Below, piece by piece: positions 20,076 to 28,934 of a stretch of 64,000 nt of DNA (position 1 is the first letter of the stretch; every line of letters begins with the position of its first letter). Under the pieces are notes generated by a model that saw nothing but the letters and a program-made list of their open reading frames with translations, made no database searches and had not been told where the DNA came from. Source of the DNA: Burkholderiales bacterium 67-32 (GTDB taxonomy: Bacteria > Pseudomonadota > Gammaproteobacteria > Burkholderiales > Burkholderiaceae_B). The stretch spans positions 124,001 through 188,000 of the forward strand of contig MKUP01000012.1 of assembly GCA_001898625.1 (NCBI GenBank), read 5' to 3'. A program made the translations under genes and the position numbers.

Positions 20076-20804
20076 TCAGACGCCGAGGTAGCGGTCCCGG
20101 ACCTCCTCGGCGGCTTGCAGGGCCTCGGGTGTGGATTCGAACACGATGCGTCCCTTGTTCACCAGCAGCACGCGGTCCGCCAGCGCCATCGCGAACTTCA
20201 GGCGCTGCTCGATCAGCAGCAGCGTCGAGCCGCGCCGCTTGACCTCGACCAGCACGGCGTGGAGCTCCTTGACCAGCAGCGGCGACAGCCCTTCGGTCGG
20301 CTCGTCCAGCAGCACGACGCGCGGATAGCCGACCAGCGCGCGGCCGACCGCGAGCATCTGCTGCTCGCCGCCGGACAGGCCACCGGCCCGGTTGTGGCGG
20401 CGCTCGGCCAGGCGCGGAAAGGCCGCATAAACCTCGTCCTTTGTCCACGACAGGCCCTCCCGGTCGTAGCGCCGCAGGTTGGCGCCCAGTTCCAGGGTTT
20501 CGTGCACCGTCAGCGAACGGAAGATGCGCCGTCCCTGTGGGACCAGCGCGATCCCCTGCCGGCTGATACGCTCCGGGGCGCTGCCCGTGATATCGATCCC
20601 GCCGATGCTCACCTTCCCCTGCCGCGGCGGCACGAAACCCGCCAGCGTGCTGACCAGGGTGGTCTTGCCGACGCCGTTGCGCCCCAGGATGGCGACCACC
20701 TCGCCCCGGGCGGCGCCCAGGGTCACGCCCTGGAGGATGTAGCTCGGGCCGTAGTAGGTGTGGACGTCCGCGACGTCGAGCAAGGAGGGATGCGTCGTGG
20801 TCAT
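20076..20804 (-). CDS. livF: Branched-chain amino acid-type ABC transporter ATP-binding protein LivF
   Basis: 242-residue ATPase of the HAAT family, which energises import of branched-chain amino acids or related amides. Walker A is GRNGVGKTTL near residues 42-51, the signature is LSGGEQQMLAVGRALVG and Walker B is VVLLDEPTEGLSP. Its ATG overlaps the livG stop (ATGA). Last transport gene in the order livK, livH, livM, livG, livF. Confidence 0.94.
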   Translation of the reverse strand: MTTTHPSLLDVADVHTYYGPSYILQGVTLGAARGEVVAILGRNGVGKTTLVSTLAGFVPPRQGKVSIGGIDITGSAPERISRQGIALVPQGRRIFRSLTVHETLELGANLRRYDREGLSWTKDEVYAAFPRLAERRHNRAGGLSGGEQQMLAVGRALVGYPRVVLLDEPTEGLSPLLVKELHAVLVEVKRRGSTLLLIEQRLKFAMALADRVLLVNKGRIVFESTPEALQAAEEVRDRYLGV

Positions 20805-21550
20805 TCGCCTTCACCGAAATAGATGCGCCGGATCTCGGCGTTGTTGCGCACTTCCTCGGCCGTGCCGGTCAGGATCATTTGGCCGTTCTGCAGGATGGTG
20901 AAGCGGTCGGCCACCTCGAACGCCACGTCCATGTCGTGTTCGACCACGATCACGGTGACGTCGGACGGCAGTTCCTTGATCAGCGTCACGACGCTTTCGG
21001 TCTCCATCGCGGACAGGCCCGAGGTCGGCTCGTCCAGCAGCAGCACCCGGGGCTCGCCGGCCACGGCCATGGCCAGTTCGAGCTTGCGCTGGTCGCCGTA
21101 GGACAGGTCGCAGACGCGCGTGCGGCGATCGGAGGTGAAGCGCCAGTCATCCAGCAGCGCGCGTACGCGTTCCCAGACCGGGCCGGGCACCGCGGCGCCG
21201 CGCATCATCCCGTAGCGGGTGGACGACAGGGCTCGCACCGCCAGGTGGACGTTCTCTTCCACGCTGGCGTCCTGGAACAGCGAGGTGATCTGGAAGGTGC
21301 GCGCCAGGCCCTTGTGCGCGCGCCGGTGCGGCGCCAGCGCGGTCACGTCCTCGCCGAACAGCCGCACCTTGCCGTCGGTCGGCGTGAGTTGCCCGCCAAT
21401 CATGTTGAACAGGGTGGTCTTGCCCGCGCCGTTGGGTCCGAGCAGCACGCGGCGCTCGCCCACCGCGATGTCGATGGATACGTCGGACACGGCGCGCAGG
21501 CCGCCGAACGAAATGCCTATGCCTTCGAGCTGTACGGCCGCGGATCTCAT
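20801..21550 (-). CDS. livG: Branched-chain amino acid-type ABC transporter ATP-binding protein LivG
   Basis: 249 aa. Walker A GPNGAGKTTLFNMIGG at about 38-53, the LivG-specific HKGLARTFQITSLF Q-loop, signature LSYGDQRKLELAMAVAG and Walker B RVLLLDEPTSGLS. It pairs with LivF in the transporter. The start at 21550 overlaps the livM stop by four bases; longer readings of this frame run into livM and are not real. Confidence 0.94.
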   Translation of the reverse strand: MRSAAVQLEGIGISFGGLRAVSDVSIDIAVGERRVLLGPNGAGKTTLFNMIGGQLTPTDGKVRLFGEDVTALAPHRRAHKGLARTFQITSLFQDASVEENVHLAVRALSSTRYGMMRGAAVPGPVWERVRALLDDWRFTSDRRTRVCDLSYGDQRKLELAMAVAGEPRVLLLDEPTSGLSAMETESVVTLIKELPSDVTVIVVEHDMDVAFEVADRFTILQNGQMILTGTAEEVRNNAEIRRIYFGEGE

Positions 21551-22503
21551 GAAGCCCTCCGGGTGCGCACGAGGTCGTGGGCCAGGGCGACGATGCCGCG
21601 CGGCGCGAACAGCACGGCCGCCACGTACAGCAGGCCCAGCCAGGTGATCCAGCGGTCGGTGAAGCCGCTGACCAGGTGGCTGAGCAGCATCACGATGAAG
21701 GCGCCCAGCAGCGGCCCGGCCAGCGTGCCGGCGCCGCCTATGATGACCATGAGCGTGATCTCGGCCGAGATCACGATGCCGACCGATTCGGGGCTGACGA
21801 AACCCTTGTAGAAGGCGAACAGTACGCCCGCGAAGCCGGCGAAGCCCGCCGAGATGATGAAGGCCAGGTACTTGTACAGCCAGACGTTGTAGCCCAGGGC
21901 CGCCATGCGTTGACCGTTCTGCTGGATGCCCCGCAGCGCGTGGCCGAACGGCGATCGCGCCAGGATGGCCATCAGGCAGACCGCGGCGGCCGTGGCCAGG
22001 ACGACCAGCAGGTAGTAGCCGTCGGTGTCGGCGATGGACAGGCCGGGCAGGCCCAGGTCCGGCCGGCCGATGCCGCGCAGTCCGTCGTCGCCGCCGGTGA
22101 CCGAGCGCCACGAGAAGGCCGCGGCCCAGGTGATCTGGCCCAGCGCGAGCGTGATGATCAGGAAGTAGACGCCAGTGGTCCGCAGCGCCAGCAGTGCGTA
22201 CACCGCGGCCACGGCCATGCTGGCCACGATCGCGACGGCGGCCGCCAGCCAGAAATTGGTGGACACGTGCAGGTAGACGAGCCCGGCGGTATAGGCTCCC
22301 ACGCCGAAGTACGCGGCATGCCCCAGCGACGGCAGCCCCGCGTAACCCAGCAGCAGGTTCAGGCCGAGCGCCAGGATGGCGAACACCAGGCAGTCGATGA
22401 CCAGGCCGGCGCCGTACGACGACAGCCCCTGCCCGAGCACGACGAGCGCGGCCGTGCCCAGCGCCGTGGCGAGCCAGGGGGAAGAGAATCGGGATAGGGT
22501 CAT
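21547..22503 (-). CDS. livM: Branched-chain amino acid-type ABC transporter permease LivM
   Basis: 318-residue inner-membrane permease with about nine hydrophobic segments. It has the LivM blocks LALGLNLLLGYAGLPSLGHA and FGHALRGIQQNGQRMAALGY (the cytoplasmic loop contacting the ATPase). The ATG at 22503 has GAGGC six bases upstream. An in-frame ATG at 22515 overlaps the livH stop and would add four residues. Confidence 0.93.
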   Translation of the reverse strand: MTLSRFSSPWLATALGTAALVVLGQGLSSYGAGLVIDCLVFAILALGLNLLLGYAGLPSLGHAAYFGVGAYTAGLVYLHVSTNFWLAAAVAIVASMAVAAVYALLALRTTGVYFLIITLALGQITWAAAFSWRSVTGGDDGLRGIGRPDLGLPGLSIADTDGYYLLVVLATAAAVCLMAILARSPFGHALRGIQQNGQRMAALGYNVWLYKYLAFIISAGFAGFAGVLFAFYKGFVSPESVGIVISAEITLMVIIGGAGTLAGPLLGAFIVMLLSHLVSGFTDRWITWLGLLYVAAVLFAPRGIVALAHDLVRTRRAS

Positions 22504-22511
22504 GGCTTGCC

Positions 22512-23366
22512 TCATGCGCGGCCGAACAGGCCGTTGGGCCGGATGACCAGCATGGCCACCATGGGAACGAACATCGTGAACATGGCCAGCTCGGGTATGA
22601 AGGCCTTGCCCAGCGTGTCGGCGAAGCCGATCAGCAGGCTGCCATACAGTGCGCCCTTCAGGCTGCCCAGGCCGCCGATCACGACCACGGCGAAGGCCTG
22701 CAGCATGACCTCGAAATCGGCGCCGGGATAGATGCCAAGCATGGCGCCGCCCAGTACGCCCGCCACTCCCGCCAGGGCCGCGCCGGCGGCGAACACCAGC
22801 GTGAACACGAGGCGGATGTCGATGCCCTGGGCGCGCACCATGCCCGGGTCGTCCACGCCGGCGCGGATGATGGCGCCGATGCGGGTCTTCTCGATCAGCA
22901 GCCACAGGGCCAGCGCGACGGCGGCGCCGCAGGCGATGAGCGCCACGCGGTACTTGGGGAACACCATGCCGCCGTACCGCAGCGCGCCGTCCAGGAATTC
23001 CGGACGCTCCAGGGTCTGCGGCAGCCCGCCCCAGAACCACAGGGCGAAGTCCGAGATCACCAGCAGTACGCCGAAACTCATCAGCACCTGGCCCAGCTCG
23101 TTGTTCTGCACGCGTTGCAGCAACAGCCGCTGTAGCACGATGCCGACCAGGCCGACGACGGCGGCGGCGGCCAGCAGCGCCAGCCAGAAGCTGCCGGTGC
23201 GCGCCAGCACGCTCAGCCCGCAGTAGCCGCCCAGCAGGTAGAACGAGCCGTGGGCCAGGTTGATGATGCGCATCAGTCCGAAGATGATGGACAGGCCCGC
23301 GGCGATCAGGAACAGCAGCATCGCCAGCGACAGCGCGTTCAGTATCTGGATCGAGTAGAAAGACAT
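22512..23366 (-). CDS. livH: Branched-chain amino acid-type ABC transporter permease LivH
   Basis: 284-residue permease, partner of LivM. Its start, MSFYSIQILNALSLAMLLFL, and the block GLMRIINLAHGSFYLLGGYC are typical of LivH; the ATPase-contact loop GAIIRAGVDDPGMVRAQGID is near residue 190. It lies 15 bases after livK. Confidence 0.94.
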   Translation of the reverse strand: MSFYSIQILNALSLAMLLFLIAAGLSIIFGLMRIINLAHGSFYLLGGYCGLSVLARTGSFWLALLAAAAVVGLVGIVLQRLLLQRVQNNELGQVLMSFGVLLVISDFALWFWGGLPQTLERPEFLDGALRYGGMVFPKYRVALIACGAAVALALWLLIEKTRIGAIIRAGVDDPGMVRAQGIDIRLVFTLVFAAGAALAGVAGVLGGAMLGIYPGADFEVMLQAFAVVVIGGLGSLKGALYGSLLIGFADTLGKAFIPELAMFTMFVPMVAMLVIRPNGLFGRA

Positions 23367-23381
23367 GGAACGGCCCGCTCG

Positions 23382-24617
23382 CTACTTCGCCCACTCGTTG
23401 GCGATGTCCCGGTAGGGTTTCATCTCCATGAATTCCTTCGGCTGCCAGGTGTAGAACTGCGAGACGTCCGGCACCTTCGCCACGGGTTCGTTGACCAGCT
23501 TGCCATCGACCCGCTTGACCTCGAACACATAGATGTCATGCACGGGGCTGCGGTAGTCGTCGAAGCGGAACGCCCCGCGCGGCGCGGCGAACTTCACGCC
23601 GGCGAGCGTCTTGTTCACCTTGGTCTTGTCCGAGACGTCGCCGTTGAGGGCCTTGATGGCCTCGCCGATGGCGCGCGCGGCCACGTACGAGCCCTCCGAA
23701 TAGAAGGTGGGCGTGCGGCCGAAGCGCTTCTGGTAGGCCTTGACGAAGGCCTCGTTCTCCGGCGTCTTCACGCGGGCCGAGTAATGCGACGACGACAGGA
23801 TGCCCAGGGCCGACTTGCCTTGCGCCTCCAGGATCATGTCGTCGGTCAGCATGCTGGAGGCGACCAGGGGCAGCGTGCCCTTCAGGCCGTACTCGTCGTA
23901 CTGCTTGACGAACTTGATGGCTTCCGAGCCGGCGAACACCGCTGCCACGGCGTCGGCGTCCTTGACCTTGATGCTGGACAGGAAGGGCGCGAAGTCGGCG
24001 GTGCCCAGCGGCGGATACAGCGTCTGCACGATCTTGCCGCCGGCCTGGGTGAAGGTGCGGGCGATGCCGCCGGTCTGCTCGAAGCCCGCCGCGTAGCCGG
24101 TGGCGACCAGGACCAGGCGGCGATAGCCCTTGTCGTACAGCCACTTGCCGAAGGGATGGCTGGCCTGGCTGCCGGAGCTGTTGGTGCGGAAGATGTTGGG
24201 CGCGGCCAGTTGCTGCGTCAGTCCGTCGGCGCTGGACACCGAGACGACGTAGGGGATGTTCTTTTCCACCACGTAGTCGCGCAGGGCGTAGGCGACGCTG
24301 GACGAGACCACGCCGCCAAGGAAGGCGACCTTGTCGCTTTCCACCAGTTTCCTGGCCTTGGTCAGGCCCACGTCGGGCTTGGCCTGGGAGTCCTCGAAGA
24401 CCAGTTCGAGCCGGGCACCGCCGGCCTTGGCGCCTATTTCGTCGACGTAGAGCTGGAAGCCGTTGCGGACGTCCTCGCCGATGGCGGCGTAGGGGCCGGT
24501 GTTCGGGCTCAGCACGCCGATCCGGATGGTGGGTTCGGCCGCGCCGGCACCGGCGCCGGTCAGTGCCAGGCCAGCGGCGAGCGTGGCCAGGGCGATGCGG
24601 GAATGGATGCGTTTCAT
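23382..24617 (-). CDS. Periplasmic amino-acid/amide-binding protein of the Liv transporter
   Basis: 411 aa with a signal peptide (MKRIHSRIALATLAAGLALT, ending AGAA near residue 27) and the type-1 periplasmic-binding fold typical of LivJ/LivK relatives: IRIGVLSPNTGPYAAIGEDV, GGVVSSSVAYALRDYV, DADAVAAVFAGSEAIKFVKQ. First of the five liv genes. The ligand is unknown; divergence from LivK and the adjacent amidohydrolase make an amide, urea-like compound or aromatic acid as likely as leucine. A GGGGAA site lies four bases before the ATG. Confidence 0.9.
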   Translation of the reverse strand: MKRIHSRIALATLAAGLALTGAGAGAAEPTIRIGVLSPNTGPYAAIGEDVRNGFQLYVDEIGAKAGGARLELVFEDSQAKPDVGLTKARKLVESDKVAFLGGVVSSSVAYALRDYVVEKNIPYVVSVSSADGLTQQLAAPNIFRTNSSGSQASHPFGKWLYDKGYRRLVLVATGYAAGFEQTGGIARTFTQAGGKIVQTLYPPLGTADFAPFLSSIKVKDADAVAAVFAGSEAIKFVKQYDEYGLKGTLPLVASSMLTDDMILEAQGKSALGILSSSHYSARVKTPENEAFVKAYQKRFGRTPTFYSEGSYVAARAIGEAIKALNGDVSDKTKVNKTLAGVKFAAPRGAFRFDDYRSPVHDIYVFEVKRVDGKLVNEPVAKVPDVSQFYTWQPKEFMEMKPYRDIANEWAK

Positions 24618-24753
24618 GGGGTTCCCCAGGCGGGAGGTTGTCGGAACGTCTTGGTGTTGTGCAGGGGCATAGTGGAAGGGTTCGCGGGCAGGCGCTTGCG
24701 CGTCAGCGCATGACCGGTTGAGTCCTGGTGCACGTCCGCCTGGGGGTTGTTCC

Positions 24754-26298
24754 CTAGCCCCGTGAGGCAAGCTCCGCGAAACGGCGCATGCCCAGCTTCA
24801 CGCCCAGTGCCTGTTCCTGGGCCTGGCGCAGGTAGGGGTCGAGACGGGCCGCGCGCGCGGCGGCTTCGCGGGCATCGCGTTCCAGCGTGGGCAGAAGGCC
24901 GGCCAGCTCCCGCCGGACGGCTTCCAGGTCGATGGAAGCCAGGCGGCCGTTCTCAACCAGCATGCGGCCGTCCACCATGACGGCGGCCACGCCGCGCCCG
25001 CTTTCGCCGAAGACCACCTGGCGCGCCGCGTCGTTGAGCGGCAGGTAGACCGGATCGCGCAGGTCCAGGAAGGTGATGTCGGCCTTTCGGCCCTCGGCCA
25101 GCCGGCCGATGTCCCGTTCCAGGCCCAGGGCGTGCGCGCCGCCCACCGTGGCGGCGCGCAGCGCGTCGGCGGCATGGGGCGGGCCTTCGCTGTGGTCGGT
25201 GACGGCCGCCTGCAGCACGGCCAGCTTCATGGCCTGGAACATGTTCTGCGCGTCCGAGCACGAGCAGTTGTCGCAACCCAGCGCGACGCCCACGCCGTGG
25301 TCCAGGTAGCGGCGCAGCGGTGCGATGCCATTCTTGGTCTTCAGGTTGCTCATGGGGTTGAGCACCATGCGCGTGCCGGATTTCGCCAGCATGGCCATGT
25401 CGCGGCGGTCCAGCCAGACGCCGTGCGCCAGCGTCAGCTCGGGCCCCAGCAGGCCCAGCCGCGCCAGGTAGCGGATGGGCGAGCCGCCGTCCGCCTTGAA
25501 CAGTTCGCGGGCGGCCACCGCTTCCATGCGCGAGATGGCCACGTGCGAGAACATGCGCCGCCCATGCTCGCGGGCAAGATCGCGCAGGGCCGCCAGCAGC
25601 GCCGGGCCGCAGCGCTCGGGGCTGGACGGACAGACGGCCCAGCTCAGCCGGTCGTCCTCCTTGGCGGGATGGGTGGCCAGGATGTGTGCCATCTCGGCCA
25701 CGGCGTCGCGCATGCCGGCCGGCGGCGGCGGACCGGCGGCCAGCGCGGCGGCTTTGGCCGGCAGGACGTCGCGCAGGAACGGCATGGTGTCGAGCGCGCC
25801 CACGTCGGCGACCTGCATGCCCAGCACGACACGCAGGCCGGCATCCTCGTAGGCGCGCCGCACGACCTCGATCTGGCGCCGGTCGAGCGGCCACAGGCTC
25901 AGCATGTCCTGCACCGTCGTGATGCCGCCCAGCAGGCATTCGGCCGCGCCCACCAGCGTGCGCAGGCGCAGCTCGTCGTCCGAGCGCGGCGGGAAGTAGC
26001 GCGGCAGCGCGCGGAAGGTCCAGCGCTCCAGAGACATGACGTCGAAGCATCCCTTGAGCAGGACGTCGTGCGAATGGTAGTGCGCGTTGACCAGGCCCGG
26101 CACGGCCAGCCAGCGCGAGCCGTCGACGACGCGCGCCGCGGAAGGAAACGGCACCGTGCCGTGCGGGACGATGCTCGCGATGCGCTTGCCCGCGATGGAC
26201 AGGTCCGCCTGGAACGGCCGGCCGGCCGCTTCCGGATCGAGGATCGTCACCCCGCGTATCACGGTGGCCGCGGCGGCCAGGGGCATTTCCTCAGGCAT
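24754..26298 (-). CDS. Amidohydrolase family protein (chlorohydrolase/cytosine-deaminase type)
   Basis: 514 aa metal-dependent hydrolase of the TrzA/AtzA/SsnA-like subgroup. The N-terminal metal-binding HxH is seen in VNAHYHSHDVLLKG, with later metal ligands in FSHVAISRMEAVAARELF, LTLAHGVWLDRRD and GCDNCSCSDAQNMFQA (the aspartate). Members remove amino, chloro or alkylamino groups from rings or open amidines. The ATG at 26298 overlaps the esterase stop by eight bases and has GGGGAA upstream. It precedes livK by 136 bases, so the product of transport may be its substrate. Confidence 0.88.
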   Translation of the reverse strand: MPEEMPLAAAATVIRGVTILDPEAAGRPFQADLSIAGKRIASIVPHGTVPFPSAARVVDGSRWLAVPGLVNAHYHSHDVLLKGCFDVMSLERWTFRALPRYFPPRSDDELRLRTLVGAAECLLGGITTVQDMLSLWPLDRRQIEVVRRAYEDAGLRVVLGMQVADVGALDTMPFLRDVLPAKAAALAAGPPPPAGMRDAVAEMAHILATHPAKEDDRLSWAVCPSSPERCGPALLAALRDLAREHGRRMFSHVAISRMEAVAARELFKADGGSPIRYLARLGLLGPELTLAHGVWLDRRDMAMLAKSGTRMVLNPMSNLKTKNGIAPLRRYLDHGVGVALGCDNCSCSDAQNMFQAMKLAVLQAAVTDHSEGPPHAADALRAATVGGAHALGLERDIGRLAEGRKADITFLDLRDPVYLPLNDAARQVVFGESGRGVAAVMVDGRMLVENGRLASIDLEAVRRELAGLLPTLERDAREAAARAARLDPYLRQAQEQALGVKLGMRRFAELASRG

Positions 26299-27769
26299 GC
26301 GCGTTCCCCACGTACGGCGCATCGTCCAGGTGCATGGCCAGCCGGGTGTCCCGTGCATAACGCGGCCATGCGGGCAGCGATGGCGCCGCTGGCACGCCGT
26401 TGCGCGCGAAGGCCAGCCAGGCCGCGCGCATCGTCGCCGACAGGCGGTCTATCGCCTGTGGGGCGGCCGATCCCAGCATGGGCGAGCCGTTCCAGGCGCG
26501 CGCCGTGCCCATGAGGAAGGGCAGTTCCAGGCAATGGCAGCTGCCCAAGCCGGACGCGGGCGCCTGCCAGTCGAAGCGGTAGAAATGCACGCTGGCGCCC
26601 GCCGCCGAGGCGCGGTCCGCGTATCGCAGTGTCGGTGCATCGAAGACGAAATCCGAGATCCAGTCGCTGAACAGGTCGGCCGCGCGGATGTCGGGACGCG
26701 CTTCACGGCGGCGGGCGTAGTCGCCGGCCGCCGCGTCGCCGTATAGCGCCTGGAGGCGCGCCTGCGCACCGTCGTGGTCCAGGCTGGCCATGCGCGGGTC
26801 CCGCGCGAAGAAGGCCTGGCATTCGCGTGCCGTTACGCCCACCAGGATCTGCACGCCGGCCATGGCGTCGGCCGCCAGCGTGTCGAAGCGGAAGTCCGCC
26901 GGCAGGCCGGGCGGATCGGCCAGCAGATGGAAGGGCGGCGCCGTCTCGCCCAGTTGCGCGGTCTCGCGCGCGACGGCGCCCTGCGCGGCGAGGATGGTGG
27001 CCACGGAAAGATCCCGCGCGCGGCCCGGCGCATTCGCCAGGCCCAGGTGATGCAGGAAGCGTTCGCCCATTTCGGCCGCGCGGTCGGTGTCCAGCGCGCC
27101 GATGCCATAGGCGCCGCTTTGCAGGATGGCCCGGCGTATGCCCGGCCCGGCATGGCCGCCCGCGAACAGTGCGGCAATCGCGTTGGCGCCGGCCGACTGG
27201 CCCATCAGCGTGATGGCGTCCGGGTCGCCGCCGAAATCGCGCGCGTGGTCGCGCACGAAGCGGATGGCCTGGGCCTGGTCCAGCAGGCCCAGGTTGCCGG
27301 GCGAGAGTCCGTTCGCGTAAAGGTAGCCCAGCGCGCCCAGCCGGTAGTTCACGCCCACGACCACGGCGTCGCCTTCGCGCGCCAGCCGGCAGCCGTCGTA
27401 CCAGTCCAGCCCGCCGCCGCCGCTGGAGAATCCGCCGCCGTGCAGCCAGATGATCACGGGCCGGTGGCCGCCATCGAGGCCCGGCGTGGCGATCGTCAGT
27501 TGCAGGCAATCCTCGCTCTGCTCGCGCGAGAAGTCGCCCATCACCGCCGCCAGCCGCGAGGCCGCCTGCGGTGCGATGGACATGGCGCCGGTCGCGTCGC
27601 GCGTACCCGTCCACGGCCGCGGCGGCTCGGGCGGGGCGAAGCGCAAGGACGCCACGGGCGGCCGGGCATAGGGTACGCCCGAGAACCACAGCACGCCGTC
27701 CCGGCGCGCGCCGCGCAATCGCCCCTCTGCCAGGCCGACTTCCACGAACCCGCTTGCATCACCGCTCAT
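26291..27769 (-). CDS. Type-B carboxylesterase/lipase family protein
   Basis: 492 aa alpha/beta hydrolase. The nucleophile S192 sits in MGQSAGANAIAA, the oxyanion-hole block is IIWLHGGGFSSGGGG (residues 107-121), and the C-terminal histidine is in GSCHCLELPFLMG, at the family position. SEDCLQLTI is the conserved block before the fold core. No signal peptide, so cytoplasmic. First gene of the leftward catabolic set, divergent from the VOC gene over a long dyad. Confidence 0.9.
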   Translation of the reverse strand: MSGDASGFVEVGLAEGRLRGARRDGVLWFSGVPYARPPVASLRFAPPEPPRPWTGTRDATGAMSIAPQAASRLAAVMGDFSREQSEDCLQLTIATPGLDGGHRPVIIWLHGGGFSSGGGGLDWYDGCRLAREGDAVVVGVNYRLGALGYLYANGLSPGNLGLLDQAQAIRFVRDHARDFGGDPDAITLMGQSAGANAIAALFAGGHAGPGIRRAILQSGAYGIGALDTDRAAEMGERFLHHLGLANAPGRARDLSVATILAAQGAVARETAQLGETAPPFHLLADPPGLPADFRFDTLAADAMAGVQILVGVTARECQAFFARDPRMASLDHDGAQARLQALYGDAAAGDYARRREARPDIRAADLFSDWISDFVFDAPTLRYADRASAAGASVHFYRFDWQAPASGLGSCHCLELPFLMGTARAWNGSPMLGSAAPQAIDRLSATMRAAWLAFARNGVPAAPSLPAWPRYARDTRLAMHLDDAPYVGNAHA

Positions 27770-27810
27770 GTCGAACTCCGTTGCTTGCCCGGAGCGAGTA
27801 TGGCGCCCAC

Positions 27811-27921
27811 CGCCGCCGCGCTCTTGTCGTGGAGTGCAGTACCGCATGCGCAGGAATGTCCTGCGCCGCATTGCGCTGGGTGACAAGCGGCGTTGCACTC
27901 CGGAGCAAGACCGCGGCGGCG
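27811..27921. promoter_or_regulatory. 111-bp inverted-repeat divergent control region
   Basis: The 28-base arms 27811-27838 and 27894-27921 are inverted copies with about five mismatches, both ending in GGAGTGCA at the inner side and CGCCGCCGCG at the outer side. In the middle is a perfect operator-like palindrome GCGCAGGA-ATG-TCCTGCGC (27848-27866). The region lies between the divergent esterase (27769) and VOC (27965) starts, so it probably holds both promoters and a shared regulator site. Confidence 0.6.
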
Positions 27922-27964
27922 GCGCGGTGCCAGTATGGATGCCATCGAAACAGAGGAGGTTCCA

Positions 27965-28837
27965 ATGAGCGGAGACATCGATTCGGTCAATCACCTGGGC
28001 ATCGCCGTGCGCGACATGGACCAGGCTTGCGCCCTGTACGAGCGCCTGGGTTTCACCCTGAGCCCGCTGTCCGTGCATTCCGGCTCCAAGGCGCCGGGCG
28101 AGGCGCCCGTTCCCATGGCGACCGGCAACCGCTGCGCGATCTTCCCGAAGAACTACATCGAGGTGCTGGGCATCGTGAACCCCGGCGCGATGGACTGGGG
28201 ATGGGAGCGGTTCGTGGACAAGTTCCAGGGCGCCCACATCATCTGCTTCGGCTGCACCGATGCCGAGACCGTGCATCGGCGCCTGGAGGACAGCAAGGTC
28301 GGCAACTCGGGCGTGATCACCTTGCAGCGCGACATCGGTACCGAGGACGGCATGCGTACCGCGCGCTTCGATTGCGTGCATTTCGACAGCGCCGCCACCC
28401 CCGAGGGACTGATCCAGGCCGCTCGCCACCGCAATCCCGAATACGTCCACCAGCCCCGTTACCTGGGCCACGCCAACGGCGCGACGTCGCTGGCCGAGAT
28501 CCTGCTGGTATCCGAGAATCCCGAGCAGACCGCGGCGCGCTACGCGGTGCTGAGCGGCCAGCCCAGCGTCCGGCAGGACGACGGTTCGTTCCTGATCCGG
28601 CTGCCGGTGGTCACGGCCCTGCGCTTCATGGGGCCCGAGCAGGCCGGCGTCGAATTGCCCGGCACGCTGATGGCGCCGGCGCCGGCCATCGTGGCCGCGA
28701 CCTTCGGCGTGCGCGACCTGGCCGCGGCGCGGGCATGGGTGGCACAGGCGGGCTTCCCCGTCGTGGACGGCCCGGGCCGTTTCATGGTGCCGGCCGAGAA
28801 CGCCCTGGGCGTGGCCCACCTGTTCCGCCAGGAGTGA
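27965..28837 (+). CDS. VOC-superfamily (glyoxalase-like) protein
   Basis: 290 aa. It opens with SVNHLGIAVRDMDQACALYE, the beta-alpha-beta start of a vicinal-oxygen-chelate module, and has NYIEVLGIVNPGA later in that module; the C-terminal part looks like a second module (GVRDLAAARAWVAQAGFPVV). It resembles the Glyoxalase_3-like group, whose activities are mostly unknown. A GAGGAGG site lies five bases before the ATG at 27965; the frame continues upstream but without a ribosome site. Followed by the aconitase-like gene on the same strand. Confidence 0.85.
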   Translation: MSGDIDSVNHLGIAVRDMDQACALYERLGFTLSPLSVHSGSKAPGEAPVPMATGNRCAIFPKNYIEVLGIVNPGAMDWGWERFVDKFQGAHIICFGCTDAETVHRRLEDSKVGNSGVITLQRDIGTEDGMRTARFDCVHFDSAATPEGLIQAARHRNPEYVHQPRYLGHANGATSLAEILLVSENPEQTAARYAVLSGQPSVRQDDGSFLIRLPVVTALRFMGPEQAGVELPGTLMAPAPAIVAATFGVRDLAAARAWVAQAGFPVVDGPGRFMVPAENALGVAHLFRQE

Positions 28838-28839
28838 AG

Positions 28840-28870
28840 CCAGCCAGCGATCTCGGAGCGAGATGGCTGG
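28840..28870. other. Stem-loop between the VOC and aconitase-like genes
   Basis: Outer stem CCAGCC / GGCTGG and inner stem ATCTCG / CGAGAT with a GAG loop, starting two bases after the VOC stop. No T-run, so it may adjust expression between the two genes rather than end transcription. Confidence 0.4.
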
Positions 28871-28934
28871 GGTGCCGAAACGAGGCTTTATGCATGGACG
28901 GCCCCTCCCCTACAGTTCGGGAAAGGAGTCGTTC

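Noticed and set aside
18925-20814. AraC gene extended to 629 codons
   Set aside because: The upstream part is the livF coding region read in another frame; the conserved AraC start is at 19944.
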